64,000 nt of DNA from Zoogloea sp041917255 (GCA_041917255.1 JAYRYA010000026.1:7348-71347); one strand, 5' to 3'; positions 16,659 through 25,297 are shown, numbered from the stretch's first letter. Made by a program: numbers and translations. Notes: generated from the letters alone by a model not told the origin.

Positions 16659-17293
16659 CCCAGATCGACGCCGCCCAGCCGGTGATCCACGTGGTGGACG
16701 ACGAGGCGCCGTTCCGCCGCTCGCTGCTCTTCCTGCTCGAATCCATGGGCTGGGCGGCGGTGGGCCACGAATCGGCCGAGGCATTCCTTGCCGCCGAGCC
16801 GCCGTTCCCGCCCGGCGGCGCGTGTCTGGTGCTGGACATCCGCATGCCGCGGGTCAGCGGGCTGGAGCTGCAGCGCCGCCTGCAGGCGGCTGCTTCGCCG
16901 TTCCCCATCGTTTTCATGACCGGCCACGGCGACGTGGAGCTGGCGGTGCAGGCGATGAAGGCCGGGGCGGTCGATTTTTTGCAGAAGCCCTTCAAGGACC
17001 AGCTCTTCCTCGACACCGTCGAGCGCGCGGTGCAGCTCAGCCTCGAACGCTACGCGGCCACCCGGCGCCACCAGTCGGCCCGCGCCACCCTCGACCGCCT
17101 CACCGCCCGGGAGCGCGAGGTGGCCCGCCTGCTGGCGCTGGGCATGTCCAACAAGGATGTGGCTCGCCTACTCAACATCAGCGACAACACCGTGCATGTG
17201 CATCGCCAGCACGTGATGGAGAAGACCGAAACCGGCAGCGCCGCCGATCTGGCGCGGCTGATCCTGCGCGCCGACCCCGCCGGGCTCGACTGA
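16655..17293 (+). CDS. FixJ/TtrR-family response regulator
   Basis: A 212-residue regulator paired with the preceding kinase. The receiver has D15/D16 (VVDDE), phosphoacceptor Asp61 (LDIRMP) and Lys in LQKPFKD; the LuxR-type HTH (about 147-205) has LTAREREVARLLALGMSNKD and DNTVHVHRQHVMEK. The ATG overlaps the kinase stop. The downstream five-haem cytochrome and the upstream dehydrogenase operon are the obvious candidate targets; CCCGA ... TCGGG arms at about 17,321-17,341, upstream of the cytochrome gene, could be an operator. Confidence 0.93.
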   Translation: MTQIDAAQPVIHVVDDEAPFRRSLLFLLESMGWAAVGHESAEAFLAAEPPFPPGGACLVLDIRMPRVSGLELQRRLQAAASPFPIVFMTGHGDVELAVQAMKAGAVDFLQKPFKDQLFLDTVERAVQLSLERYAATRRHQSARATLDRLTAREREVARLLALGMSNKDVARLLNISDNTVHVHRQHVMEKTETGSAADLARLILRADPAGLD

Positions 17294-17394
17294 CGGATAA
17301 CCGGTTTCGGCTATGTCCCTAGCCCGATGTCCGAATGGTCGGGCCGGGCGCAGCGCTCTAGACTCGGGCAGGAATGAGTCACAGGGAGCACATC

Positions 17395-19425
17395 ATGAAA
17401 ATCGGACTTGTGCGCGGCGTGCTGGGCCTCGTGGCCGCCGCTGCATTCGGTTCTGCCACCGCCGCGGCCGACGGCGCCCTCGTCGAGCGCGGGCGCTATC
17501 TGGCCCAGCTGGGCGACTGCGTCGCCTGCCACACCGCGCCCCAGGGCACGCCGATGGCCGGTGGCCGCGCGCTCGAAACACCCTTCGGCAAGCTCTACGC
17601 CACCAACATCACCCCCGACGCCGAGACCGGCATCGGCCGCTACACCTTCGCCCAGTTCGACCGGGCGATGCGCAAGGGCGTCGCGGCCGACGGACACAAC
17701 CTCTACCCGGCGATGCCTTACCCGTCGTACGCCAAGATGAGCGCCGACGACATGCAGGCGCTCTACGCCTACCTGATGGAAGGCCAGCAGCCGGTGCGCC
17801 AGGCCAACCTCCCCACCGAGATGCGCTGGCCGTTCAGCATGCGCTGGGGTCTTGCCATCTGGAACTGGCTGTTCCTCGACGACGCCCCGTTCAAGCCCGA
17901 GCCTCGGCAGGACGCGGTGTGGAACCGCGGCGCCTATCTGGTGCAGGGCCTCGGCCATTGCGGCGCCTGCCACACGCCCCGCGGCCTGCTCTTCCAGGAG
18001 AAGGCCATGAGCGACGCCGGGCCGAAGGGCGAATACTTCCTCGCCGGCGAGACGGTGGAATCCTGGCGCGCCCTCAGCCTGCGCAACCTGTGGACGGTGG
18101 AGGACACGGCGCTCTTCCTGAAGACCGGCCAGAACCGCTTCGCCACCGCCTCGGGCAACATGACCGACGTCATCAGCCACAGCACCCAGCACTTCAGCGA
18201 CGATGACCTGCGCGCGGTGGCCACCTATCTGAAGGCCCTGCCGCCCGGCCCCCACGACAAGCCCCAGCCGGTCGCCGCGCCCAAGCCGGCGGTGGTTGCC
18301 CAGGTGCCGGCCAATCTGTACACCACCCGCGGCGGGTTGGGCTACCTCCAGTTCTGCGGCGACTGCCACCGGGCTGACGGGGGCGGGGTGCCCAAGGTCT
18401 TCCCGCCGCTGGCGGGCAACCCGACGGTGGCCTCGAAGGATGCCTCGACGCTGGTCCACATCCTTCTCACCGGCGGCGCCACGGCGCGCACCGCGGCCCA
18501 TCCGCGGGTCTACACGATGCCCGCCTTCGCGCGGCTGGGCGACGCGGAGCTGGCCGAGATCCTCAGCTTCGTGCGGGCCGGCTGGGGCGACGGCGCCGGG
18601 CCGGTGGACGTCGCCACCGTGGCGCGGATGCGCGCCGAGCTCGATCCGAAGACCACCGATTCCAGTGCCTTCGTCACGCCGCGTCTGGCCGACATGCTGA
18701 AGGCGCCCAACGCCACCCAGCTGGTGCGCGGCATGCGCCTCAACCTGGAAACCAAGGCCCTGCTGCCCGACCACGTGGGCGACCAGCTCAACTGCACCAG
18801 CTGCCACCTCAACGCCGGCACGGTGGCCGACGGCTCGCCCTACGTGGGCGTCTCGGCCTTCTTCCCCAGCTATGCGCCGCGGGCCGGCAAGATGATCACC
18901 CTGGAAGACCGCATCAATGGCTGCTTCCGCCGCTCGATGAACGGTACGCCGTTGGCAAAGGACGGCGACGACATGAAGGCAATGGTGGCCTACTTCGACT
19001 GGATGAAGCGCGAGACCCGCCCCGAAGACAAGGTGGCTGGGCGTGGCGTGGGCAAGGTGGATCGCAAGATCGTGCCCAACCCCGAAAACGGCAAGCGCAT
19101 CTACGGCGAGCAGTGCGCGGTGTGCCACGGCGAGAACGGCGAAGGCCTGAAGAACGCCGCCGGCCAGATGGTCTATCCGCCGCTGTGGGGCGATGAGTCC
19201 TTCAACATCGGCGCGGGCATGGCCCGCACCTACACGGCGGCCGCCTTCGTGAAGCGCAACATGCCCATCGGCTTCCACGACAAGTTCCCGCTGGGCCAGG
19301 GCGGCCTGTCGGACCAGGAGGCGGTGGACGTGGCCGAGTACTTCACCCATCAGCCGCGGCCGGATTTCCCGGACAAGGTGAAGGACTGGCCGAAGGACCC
19401 GAAGCCCGCCGACGCCCGCTACTGA
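17395..19425 (+). CDS. Five-haem c-type cytochrome: AdhB-like triheme part fused to a TsdA-like dihaem part
   Basis: A 676-residue exported protein (signal peptide to about residue 25) with five CxxCH motifs: CVACH 42-46, CGACH 189-193, CGDCH 321-325, CTSCH 467-471, CAVCH 574-578. The first three lie in the architecture of the cytochrome subunit of acetic-acid-bacterial alcohol or aldehyde dehydrogenases (CVACHTAPQGTPMAGG, LYATNITPDAETGIG, MPYPSYAKMS). Residues from about 430 onward resemble thiosulfate dehydrogenase TsdA/SoxA-type dihaem cytochromes (NCTSCHLNAG, EDRINGCFRRSMNG, KRIYGEQCAVCHGENGEG). It probably passes electrons from a periplasmic dehydrogenase to the respiratory chain. Follows the TtrSR-like genes after a 101-nt gap. 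Confidence 0.88.
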   Translation: MKIGLVRGVLGLVAAAAFGSATAAADGALVERGRYLAQLGDCVACHTAPQGTPMAGGRALETPFGKLYATNITPDAETGIGRYTFAQFDRAMRKGVAADGHNLYPAMPYPSYAKMSADDMQALYAYLMEGQQPVRQANLPTEMRWPFSMRWGLAIWNWLFLDDAPFKPEPRQDAVWNRGAYLVQGLGHCGACHTPRGLLFQEKAMSDAGPKGEYFLAGETVESWRALSLRNLWTVEDTALFLKTGQNRFATASGNMTDVISHSTQHFSDDDLRAVATYLKALPPGPHDKPQPVAAPKPAVVAQVPANLYTTRGGLGYLQFCGDCHRADGGGVPKVFPPLAGNPTVASKDASTLVHILLTGGATARTAAHPRVYTMPAFARLGDAELAEILSFVRAGWGDGAGPVDVATVARMRAELDPKTTDSSAFVTPRLADMLKAPNATQLVRGMRLNLETKALLPDHVGDQLNCTSCHLNAGTVADGSPYVGVSAFFPSYAPRAGKMITLEDRINGCFRRSMNGTPLAKDGDDMKAMVAYFDWMKRETRPEDKVAGRGVGKVDRKIVPNPENGKRIYGEQCAVCHGENGEGLKNAAGQMVYPPLWGDESFNIGAGMARTYTAAAFVKRNMPIGFHDKFPLGQGGLSDQEAVDVAEYFTHQPRPDFPDKVKDWPKDPKPADARY

Positions 19426-19442
19426 GCGCCTCGGCCTGAAAC

Positions 19443-19470
19443 GACGACGCCCCGGCAACGGGGCGTCGTC
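19443..19470. terminator. Hairpin between convergent cytochrome and mutY genes
   Basis: Perfect 12-bp stem GACGACGCCCCG / CGGGGCGTCGTC closed by a GCAA (GNRA) tetraloop. It lies 17 nt after the cytochrome stop and 3 nt from the mutY stop, so it can serve both directions. There is no T-run. Confidence 0.7.
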
Positions 19471-19473
19471 ACG

Positions 19474-20547
19474 TCAGCGGGGCAGCGCGTCGAGCACCTT
19501 GCGCACCGGCGTCGGCAGCGCGGCGTCGGCCAGCGCGTCGAGGGGCCACCAGTCGAGCCCGTCCGCCTCTTTCACGACATCACCGGACCTCACCTCCACG
19601 CGCTCCGGCGCCAGTTGCAGCACGAAGTGGGTGAACACATGGCGCAGCCCCGGCAGCGGTGCGACCCGCGTCACTGTCAGGCCGAAACGCCGGGCGACCC
19701 ATTCGGTGGTGTCGGCGTCCTCGGGCAGCTCCGGCAGGCTCTGCAGACCGCCCCAGATGCCGGCGGGCGGACGGCGCTCCAGCAGCACGCGTCCCCTCGC
19801 GACGATCACCGCAAAGCGGCCGTGGCGTTCGGGCACGGCCTTCTTCGGGCGCGGGGTGGGCAGCTCTGCCACCCGGCCTTCACGCAGCGCCACGCAGCCG
19901 TCGGCGAGGGGGCACTGCCCGCAGCGGGGTTTGCCGCGGGTACACACGGTGGCGCCCAGGTCCATCTGGGCCTGGGTGTAGATGCCCACGTCGCCCTCGG
20001 GCAGCAGCGCCTCGGCGAGCTGCCACAGCGTGTTCTCGACTGCCTTGGTGCCGGGAAAGCCGTCGATGCCAAAGGCGCGGGCGAACACGCGCTTGACGTT
20101 GCCGTCGAGGATCGCCGCGCGGGTGCCGTAGCTGAAGGCGCTGATCGCCGCGGCGGTGCTGCGGCCGATGCCGGGCAACTCGGCCAGCAGCGCCGGGTCG
20201 GCCGGGAAGGCGCCGCCGTGGCGGGTCATCACCGCCTGGGCGCACTTGTGCAGGTTGCGGGCGCGGGCGTAGTAGCCCAGGCCGCTCCAGCGGGCCAGCA
20301 CGTCGTCCACTGGTGCGGCGGCGAGGCTTTCGAGGGTGGGGAAGCGCTCCAGGAAGCGGGCGTAATACGGGATCACCGTTTCCACCTGGGTCTGCTGGAG
20401 CATGATCTCCGACAGCCACACCCGGTAGGCGTCGCGGGTCTGCCAGGGCAGGTCGTGGCGGCCATGCTGGCGCTGCCAGTCGATCAGGCGGCGGGCGAAG
20501 GCTGTGCCGGGAAAGGGTGCGATGCTCGCGGGCCAGGTTTTGTTCAT
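19474..20547 (-). CDS. mutY: A/G-specific adenine DNA glycosylase MutY
   Basis: A 357-residue base-excision repair enzyme that removes adenine opposite 8-oxoguanine. HhH-GPD domain: LSEIMLQQTQV with the catalytic Glu, helix-hairpin-helix ELPGIGRSTAAAI, catalytic Asp in AAILDGNVKR. The [4Fe-4S] motif is C-x6-C-x2-C-x5-C (CTRGKPRCGQCPLADGC). The C-terminal NUDIX-like domain (from about residue 230) recognises 8-oxoG. The ATG at 20547 gives the usual length. It is divergent from the flavin reductase gene. Confidence 0.97.
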   Translation of the reverse strand: MNKTWPASIAPFPGTAFARRLIDWQRQHGRHDLPWQTRDAYRVWLSEIMLQQTQVETVIPYYARFLERFPTLESLAAAPVDDVLARWSGLGYYARARNLHKCAQAVMTRHGGAFPADPALLAELPGIGRSTAAAISAFSYGTRAAILDGNVKRVFARAFGIDGFPGTKAVENTLWQLAEALLPEGDVGIYTQAQMDLGATVCTRGKPRCGQCPLADGCVALREGRVAELPTPRPKKAVPERHGRFAVIVARGRVLLERRPPAGIWGGLQSLPELPEDADTTEWVARRFGLTVTRVAPLPGLRHVFTHFVLQLAPERVEVRSGDVVKEADGLDWWPLDALADAALPTPVRKVLDALPR

Positions 20548-20646
20548 CGCAGCATCCCCTCGACGCTCGCCGGGCGGCGCGTGATAATCGCGCCTCCCCA
20601 AACAGGTTGCCGGGCTGCAAGCTCGCCCGGCCAGTCCGATTTCAAC

Positions 20647-21138
20647 ATGAATGCTCCCAAGAACGACCCGGCGGTGCGCGCCTTCCGCGACACGCTGGGC
20701 ATGTTTCCCACCGGCGTGACGGTGGTCACCGCCCGCGACGGCGCCGGCCGGCCGGTGGGCCTCACGGTCAGCTCCTTCAACTCGGTGTCGCTGGTGCCCC
20801 AGCTCGTGGTGTGGAGCCTCTCCAGCCACCTGCAGCTGGTGCCGGCCCTTGAAAACGCGCCAGTGTACGCGATCAACGTGCTCGCCGAAGACCAGCAGGA
20901 TCTCTCCAACCGCTTCGCCAGCCGGGTGGAAGACCGCTTCGCCGGCGTCGAGTTCACCGATGGCGAGGGCGGCGTGCCGCTCATCGCCGGTTGCTGTGCG
21001 CACTTCATCTGCCAGCCCCACGCGCGGCATCCGGGGGGCGATCACATCGTCTTCATCGACGAGGTGATCCGCTTCGAGCGCAACGCCGACAAGAGGCCGC
21101 TGCTCTTCCAGGGCGGTGCCTACCAGCGCCTGGCCTGA
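20647..21138 (+). CDS. Flavin reductase family protein (FMN-binding split barrel)
   Basis: A 163-residue flavin reductase-like domain: RAFRDTLGMFPTGVTVVTA, VGLTVSSFNSVSLVPQLVVWSL, and C-terminal GGDHIVFIDEVIRFE. Such proteins reduce FMN/FAD with NAD(P)H, often supplying a two-component monooxygenase; no oxygenase gene is adjacent. Its stop overlaps the ATG of the following hydrolase by one base (TGATG), so the two are coupled and the hydrolase may act on the product of the same pathway. Confidence 0.9.
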   Translation: MNAPKNDPAVRAFRDTLGMFPTGVTVVTARDGAGRPVGLTVSSFNSVSLVPQLVVWSLSSHLQLVPALENAPVYAINVLAEDQQDLSNRFASRVEDRFAGVEFTDGEGGVPLIAGCCAHFICQPHARHPGGDHIVFIDEVIRFERNADKRPLLFQGGAYQRLA

Positions 21139-21920
21139 TGACCGCCCCGCGCTGGATCGAGACCGGCGCCGGCCCCCGCGGGCTGCTGTTCCTCCACGGG
21201 GTGAGCGGCGGCGCGAAGGGCGCGGCGTCGATCCTGTCGGCGATCACCCCGCCGGGCTGGCGCGGGCTTGCGTGGGACATGCCGGGCTACGGCGCCAGCG
21301 CGCCCATCGATCCGGTGGATTTCGACGGCTACGCGGCGGCGGTGGTTGCGCTGCTCGACGCCGCGGGGCTGGCCCGCGCGGTGCTGGTCGGTCACAGCAT
21401 GGGCGGGATGATTGCGCTCCAGACCGTCGCGCGCTTCCCCGAGCGTGTCTCCGGCCTGGTGCTGGCGTGCTGCACGCCGGCCTTCGGTGCACCGGCGGGG
21501 CCGCTGCAGCAGGCCTTCTTGGCCCGGCGCACCGGCCCGCTGGATGAAGGTGCGACCATGCGCGACATCGCGGTGGACCTGATCCCGACGATGGTCGGCC
21601 CGGATGCCGACCCCGAAGTGCTGCATGCCGCCGTCGATGTGATGGCCGACATCCCGCCCGACAGCTACCGCGCCGCCATGCGGGCGCTGGTGCGCTTCGA
21701 TCAGCGGGCGTCGCTCGCGTCCATCGACGTGCCGGCGCTGGTGGTGGCCGGGCTGCACGACCAGGTTTCCCAGCCGCAGGTGGTGCGCCGCATGGCCGAC
21801 ATGATCCCCGAGCGGCGCTTCGTGGCGCTGGATGCCGGCCACCTGGCGCCCTTCGAGGTGCCTGAGGCGTTTGCCGCCCAGGTGCAGCGCTACCTGGCCG
21901 ATCACATCCCTGTCACCTGA
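21138..21920 (+). CDS. Alpha/beta hydrolase
   Basis: A 260-residue hydrolase of the large alpha/beta-fold family: oxyanion HG in LLFLHGVSGGAKG, nucleophile Ser in VGHSMGGMIAL (about residue 95), acid near VAGLHDQVS, and His in DAGHLAPFEVPEAF. It resembles 3-oxoadipate enol-lactonase and C-C-bond hydrolases, but no catabolic cluster is present, so the substrate is open. Translationally coupled to the flavin reductase gene. Confidence 0.9.
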   Translation: MTAPRWIETGAGPRGLLFLHGVSGGAKGAASILSAITPPGWRGLAWDMPGYGASAPIDPVDFDGYAAAVVALLDAAGLARAVLVGHSMGGMIALQTVARFPERVSGLVLACCTPAFGAPAGPLQQAFLARRTGPLDEGATMRDIAVDLIPTMVGPDADPEVLHAAVDVMADIPPDSYRAAMRALVRFDQRASLASIDVPALVVAGLHDQVSQPQVVRRMADMIPERRFVALDAGHLAPFEVPEAFAAQVQRYLADHIPVT

Positions 21921-21952
21921 GCCCCGCAGGCTTGCCGATTTTTGCCATCGCC

Positions 21953-22324
21953 ATGAACGAGAGCCCCTTCAAAGGCAAGACCGGCATCACCCGGGTGTGG
22001 AACGCCTTCCACTACTCGATGGCCGGCCTTGCCGCTGCCTATCGCAACGAAGACGCCTTCCGCCAGGAGGTGTGGCTGGCCGCCGTGCTGGTGCCGCTGG
22101 CCCTGTGGCTGCCCGCCAGCGGCGTCGGCAAGGCGCTGATGATCGCCAGCGTGCTGCTGGTGATCCTGGTCGAGCTGGTCAATTCCGCCGTCGAGGCGGC
22201 GGTGGATCGCATCTCCTTCGAGCAGCACCACCTCGCCAAGCGCGCCAAGGACATCGGCAGCGCCGCGGTTTTCGTGGCGCTGGTGAATGCGGTGGTAGTC
22301 TGGGGGCTTGTCCTGTTTGGTTGA
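21953..22324 (+). CDS. dgkA: Diacylglycerol kinase
   Basis: A 123-residue integral membrane kinase with three helices, the family's usual length (E. coli 122). It phosphorylates diacylglycerol to phosphatidic acid. Conserved residues appear in AYRNEDAFRQEVWLAA and in the active-site helix VELVNSAVEAAVDRIS followed by HHLAKRAKDIGSAAV. ATG at 21953 chosen because it gives MNESPFKGKTGITRVWNA; an upstream in-frame ATG adds seven residues. Confidence 0.96.
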   Translation: MNESPFKGKTGITRVWNAFHYSMAGLAAAYRNEDAFRQEVWLAAVLVPLALWLPASGVGKALMIASVLLVILVELVNSAVEAAVDRISFEQHHLAKRAKDIGSAAVFVALVNAVVVWGLVLFG

Positions 22325-22331
22325 ACCGCCC

Positions 22332-22529
22332 ATGAAGTCCTCCCGCAAACCCTGCGTCAATTGCACCTGCGCCACCACCGGCTTCTGTCCGCGGGGCGTG
22401 GGCGCCAACATCCCGCCCGAGCTCGCCGCCGCCCAGCCGGCCGCCCCGGCCAAGAAGCCCACCGCCGCCGAGCTGCGCCGCGAGCAGCTCCGCCAGCTGC
22501 CCGGCAACCGCAAGAAGATGCGTTTCTGA
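22332..22529 (+). CDS. Small Cys-containing hypothetical protein
   Basis: A 65-residue basic protein starting 7 nt after dgkA, so probably cotranscribed. The N-terminus has four clustered cysteines (PCVNCTCATTGFCPRG), which could bind Zn2+ or an iron-sulfur centre, followed by an Ala/Pro/Lys-rich tail ending LPGNRKKMRF. No family recognised. Confidence 0.6.
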   Translation: MKSSRKPCVNCTCATTGFCPRGVGANIPPELAAAQPAAPAKKPTAAELRREQLRQLPGNRKKMRF

Positions 22530-22597
22530 GCGGCCGGGGGCAACCCGCCCGCGCCGCTTCTCATCTGTAAATCGTCACCCGCAGCATCCGTCCCGCC

Positions 22598-23602
22598 ATG
22601 GAACAGACTCACGCCATCTCCGCCCTCGTCATCCACCGTCTCGCCCGCGTCGGCGAAGGGCCGTCCCGCGTTCAGCCGCGGCCGGCGCCCAATGCCATCG
22701 ACACGCCCGCGGTGGGCCTGATGGAGCGCCTGTGCCGCCACTTCGCCGAGCGCCCGGGCAAGGGCTACGGCTGCTTCGAGCAGGACGAGCACAACTTCCC
22801 GATGATCAATCTGGTGCGCCGTTACACCCGTGACGGCAGCCTGGATTTCCCCGCCTTCAGCGCAGAGGCGCTGGCCCACCTGCAGCAGCGAGTGGATGAG
22901 GACGGGGTGGAGGAGGCCGGCTTCCTGGTCATCGCCCGCGCCACCGTCTTCGGGGCCGACTGCCTGTACTTTGCGCTGCTGCAGGAAACCGTCGGCTCGG
23001 TGATCGACGACGGCCTCGCCATCCACGACAACCCGCACCTGGATTTCTCGGGCCTGCAGGTGGCCGGGCGGGTCGACCTCACCGCCTGGCAGGCCGGCGC
23101 CGAGCGCTACATCGCCTTCCTCAAGGGCCGCGGTGACGTGGCCGGCTGGTTCAAGCGCTTTTTAGGCTGCACCGACGTGGTGATCGCCCTCAAGGAGACC
23201 AAGAAGCTCGTCGAGACGCTCACCCACTTCGCCGACACCCAGCAGCTCGAAGCGCCGGCCCGCGACGAACTGCTGGAGCGCGCCCACCAGGTGCTCGAAG
23301 AGATGTACGACGCCGGGGCCCCGCTGGATCTCGCCAGCGTCGCCGAGCAGGTCTTCCCCGACGCCCCCGAGAAGCTCGCCCTGCGCCTGCAGGACGAGGC
23401 GGCCGATCTTGCTACCGGCTTCGTCCCCGACAAGCGCGCCCTGCGCCCGCTGATCCGCTTCAAGGCCGCGGCGCAGGACTGGAAGCTGGAATTCGAACGC
23501 GCTGGCCTACGCTCCGGCACCGTCCAGTACGACGAAGCGAACAACACGCTGGTGCTCACCAACGTGCCCGAGAGCCTGCGCAAGCTGCTGCTGGAGGGGT
23601 GA
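22598..23602 (+). CDS. Nucleoid-associated protein, YejK/NdpA family
   Basis: A 334-residue protein of the 37-kDa nucleoid-associated family (YejK), which binds double-stranded DNA and, in E. coli, interacts with topoisomerase IV. Family features: N-terminal AISALVIHRLARV, mid-region EAGFLVIARATVFGADCLYFALLQ, DFSGLQVAGRVDLTAWQAG, and GRGDVAGWFKRFLGC about residue 180. Full length. Confidence 0.9.
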   Translation: MEQTHAISALVIHRLARVGEGPSRVQPRPAPNAIDTPAVGLMERLCRHFAERPGKGYGCFEQDEHNFPMINLVRRYTRDGSLDFPAFSAEALAHLQQRVDEDGVEEAGFLVIARATVFGADCLYFALLQETVGSVIDDGLAIHDNPHLDFSGLQVAGRVDLTAWQAGAERYIAFLKGRGDVAGWFKRFLGCTDVVIALKETKKLVETLTHFADTQQLEAPARDELLERAHQVLEEMYDAGAPLDLASVAEQVFPDAPEKLALRLQDEAADLATGFVPDKRALRPLIRFKAAAQDWKLEFERAGLRSGTVQYDEANNTLVLTNVPESLRKLLLEG

Positions 23603-23608
23603 GCGCTG

Positions 23609-24238
23609 CTAGGCGATGCCCCAGCTCTTGAGTTTTTCCGCCCAGGCAGTGACTGCGTCACGCGCGATCGAGAGCCCGTCAAGGCAACTGTCGCCGTGAC
23701 GGATTTCGACTTTGAGCCTCCACCCACCGGAGCAATCCTCACCTGACAAACTCTCGACTGATGGCTTGAGCCCACTCCATGACTTCTTCGTCAGTACCAC
23801 ATGTTTGTCGTAGTTGGCCAAATCGGCCAGTAGGCTGAGCCGTGGGTCGGAGCTGATCGCGTGTTTGATCTCCGGGGCGTTTGGCATTCCTGATTGTGTT
23901 GCCGCTGCGTTGAGAGCATCACGGAGATGAAACGCCTGAATAAAAAATGAGAAAAGCTGTTGGGCGGCATCATGGATTGCAGCCCCGCTCATGATGTCGA
24001 CGTGAGTGGCTTCAATCTCGCAAAGCTCCCGTTGGATGGCGTCCCAACGAACGTGCCAGTCACGGGCCTGTGCTGCGGGGTAGAGGCCGCCTCCTAGTTG
24101 GTCGGAGAGGCCAATCGACACCTGCAAGCTCTCGGTGAACGTCAAGGTTGTTCCACCGCATGTTGGGCAGGGAGTGCGCTCGGTGGAGATTTCTTGCCAT
24201 CGCGGGGCTCCGCAGCCCGAGCAGATAGGAATACCCAT
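23609..24238 (-). CDS. Hypothetical protein with N-terminal zinc ribbon
   Basis: A 209-residue protein of unknown function. The N-terminus carries two CxxC pairs (CSGCG at 6-10 and CPTCG at 24-28) forming a zinc ribbon; the rest is helical (HDAAQQLFSFFIQAFHLRDALNAA) with a histidine near ANYDKHVVLTKK, resembling proteins that pair a zinc ribbon with a helical bundle. Base composition is visibly more AT-rich than its neighbours, and it separates the YejK gene from the RlmN-like gene, with which it shares direction (33-nt gap). Acquisition by transfer is likely. Confidence 0.7.
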   Translation of the reverse strand: MGIPICSGCGAPRWQEISTERTPCPTCGGTTLTFTESLQVSIGLSDQLGGGLYPAAQARDWHVRWDAIQRELCEIEATHVDIMSGAAIHDAAQQLFSFFIQAFHLRDALNAAATQSGMPNAPEIKHAISSDPRLSLLADLANYDKHVVLTKKSWSGLKPSVESLSGEDCSGGWRLKVEIRHGDSCLDGLSIARDAVTAWAEKLKSWGIA

Positions 24239-24271
24239 GTCCTGTCATCTCCTGAAAGTCAATTGGGCGGG

Positions 24272-25297
24272 CTATCGTCGCACCACACGCACCGGCGGCT
24301 CCCCCAGCACCCGCGCCCGCAGCTGCCCGCAACCCCCTTCCACGTCCTGCCCCGCCGAGTTGCGCAGCTTGGTGAGGATGCCGCGGCGGTGGAGCTGGCG
24401 GGCGATGTCGGCGGCCTTGTCCCACGCCGGGCGGCGGAAGGGCAGGTCGGGCACCGCGTTGTACGGGATCATGTTCATGATCGCGTATTTGCCCGAGAGC
24501 AGGCGCACGATGCCGTCGAGCTCTTCCGTCGTGTCGTTCACCCCGTCGATCAGCGTCCATTGGTACTGGATCGGGTAGCCGGTGCGGCGGGCGTAGGCTT
24601 CGCCCAGCTCCACCAGCTCGTCGGGGCTGATGCGCGGGGCCTTGGGGAGCAGCTCGAAGCGCAGATCCGCGCGGCTGGTGTGGAGCGACAGGGCCAGCGC
24701 CGGCTTGACCGTGAGCGTGGGCAGGCGCTCGAAGACGCGGTGGTCCCCCACCGTGCTGAACACCAGGTTCTTGTGGCCGATGCCGCCTTCGGTGCCAAGG
24801 AGCTGGATCGCCTCGATCACGTTTTCCATGTTGTGGGCGGGCTCGCCCATGCCCATGAAGACCACCTTCTTTACCGCCCGCTGGCGCCGTGCCAGCACCA
24901 CCTGGGCGACGATCTCCGCGCTGCCCACCTGACGCAGCAGGCCGTCCCGGCCGGTCATGCAGAACACGCAGCCCACCGCACACCCCACCTGACTCGACAC
25001 GCACAAGCCGTCGCGGGGGAGTAGCACGCTCTCTACCGTCTGGCCGTCGGGTAGCTGTACCAGCAGGCGCGCCGAGCCGTCGTCGGCCGGGTGCTCGGAA
25101 TGCAGCCGGGCGAGGCCGTCGAGTTCGGCTGTGATGGCAGGCAGGGCGTCGAGGACGGCCTGGGGCAGATTCGGGCCGCGCCGCGCGGGGCCGGCGGAAA
25201 GGGGCAGGGCGTGGGTCCAGGCGCGCAGCACGCGCTGGATGTGCACGGGTTTGGCGCCCAGATCGGCAAGGCGCTGGCGGAGATGTTCGATGCGCAT
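24272..25297 (-). CDS. RlmN/Cfr-family radical SAM RNA methyltransferase
   Basis: A 341-residue radical SAM enzyme that methylates C2 (RlmN) or C8 (Cfr) of adenosines in RNA. The cluster motif is C106-x3-C110-x2-C113 (CAVGCVFC); the two mechanistic cysteines are present, Cys99 (LCVSSQVGC) and Cys323 (NSAGQDVEGGCGQL). Also GMGEPAHNMENVIEAIQ and SLHTSRADLR, in place of the usual GMGEPLxN. It is shorter than E. coli RlmN (384 aa) and lacks the housekeeping rlmN neighbours (ndk, pilW, ispG), so it is probably a paralogue of unassigned target. Confidence 0.88.
   Translation of the reverse strand: MRIEHLRQRLADLGAKPVHIQRVLRAWTHALPLSAGPARRGPNLPQAVLDALPAITAELDGLARLHSEHPADDGSARLLVQLPDGQTVESVLLPRDGLCVSSQVGCAVGCVFCMTGRDGLLRQVGSAEIVAQVVLARRQRAVKKVVFMGMGEPAHNMENVIEAIQLLGTEGGIGHKNLVFSTVGDHRVFERLPTLTVKPALALSLHTSRADLRFELLPKAPRISPDELVELGEAYARRTGYPIQYQWTLIDGVNDTTEELDGIVRLLSGKYAIMNMIPYNAVPDLPFRRPAWDKAADIARQLHRRGILTKLRNSAGQDVEGGCGQLRARVLGEPPVRVVRR

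Noticed and set aside
17311..19458. Minus-strand frame covering the five-haem cytochrome
   Set aside because: Arg/His/Gly-rich shadow; five CxxCH motifs on the plus strand decide the strand.
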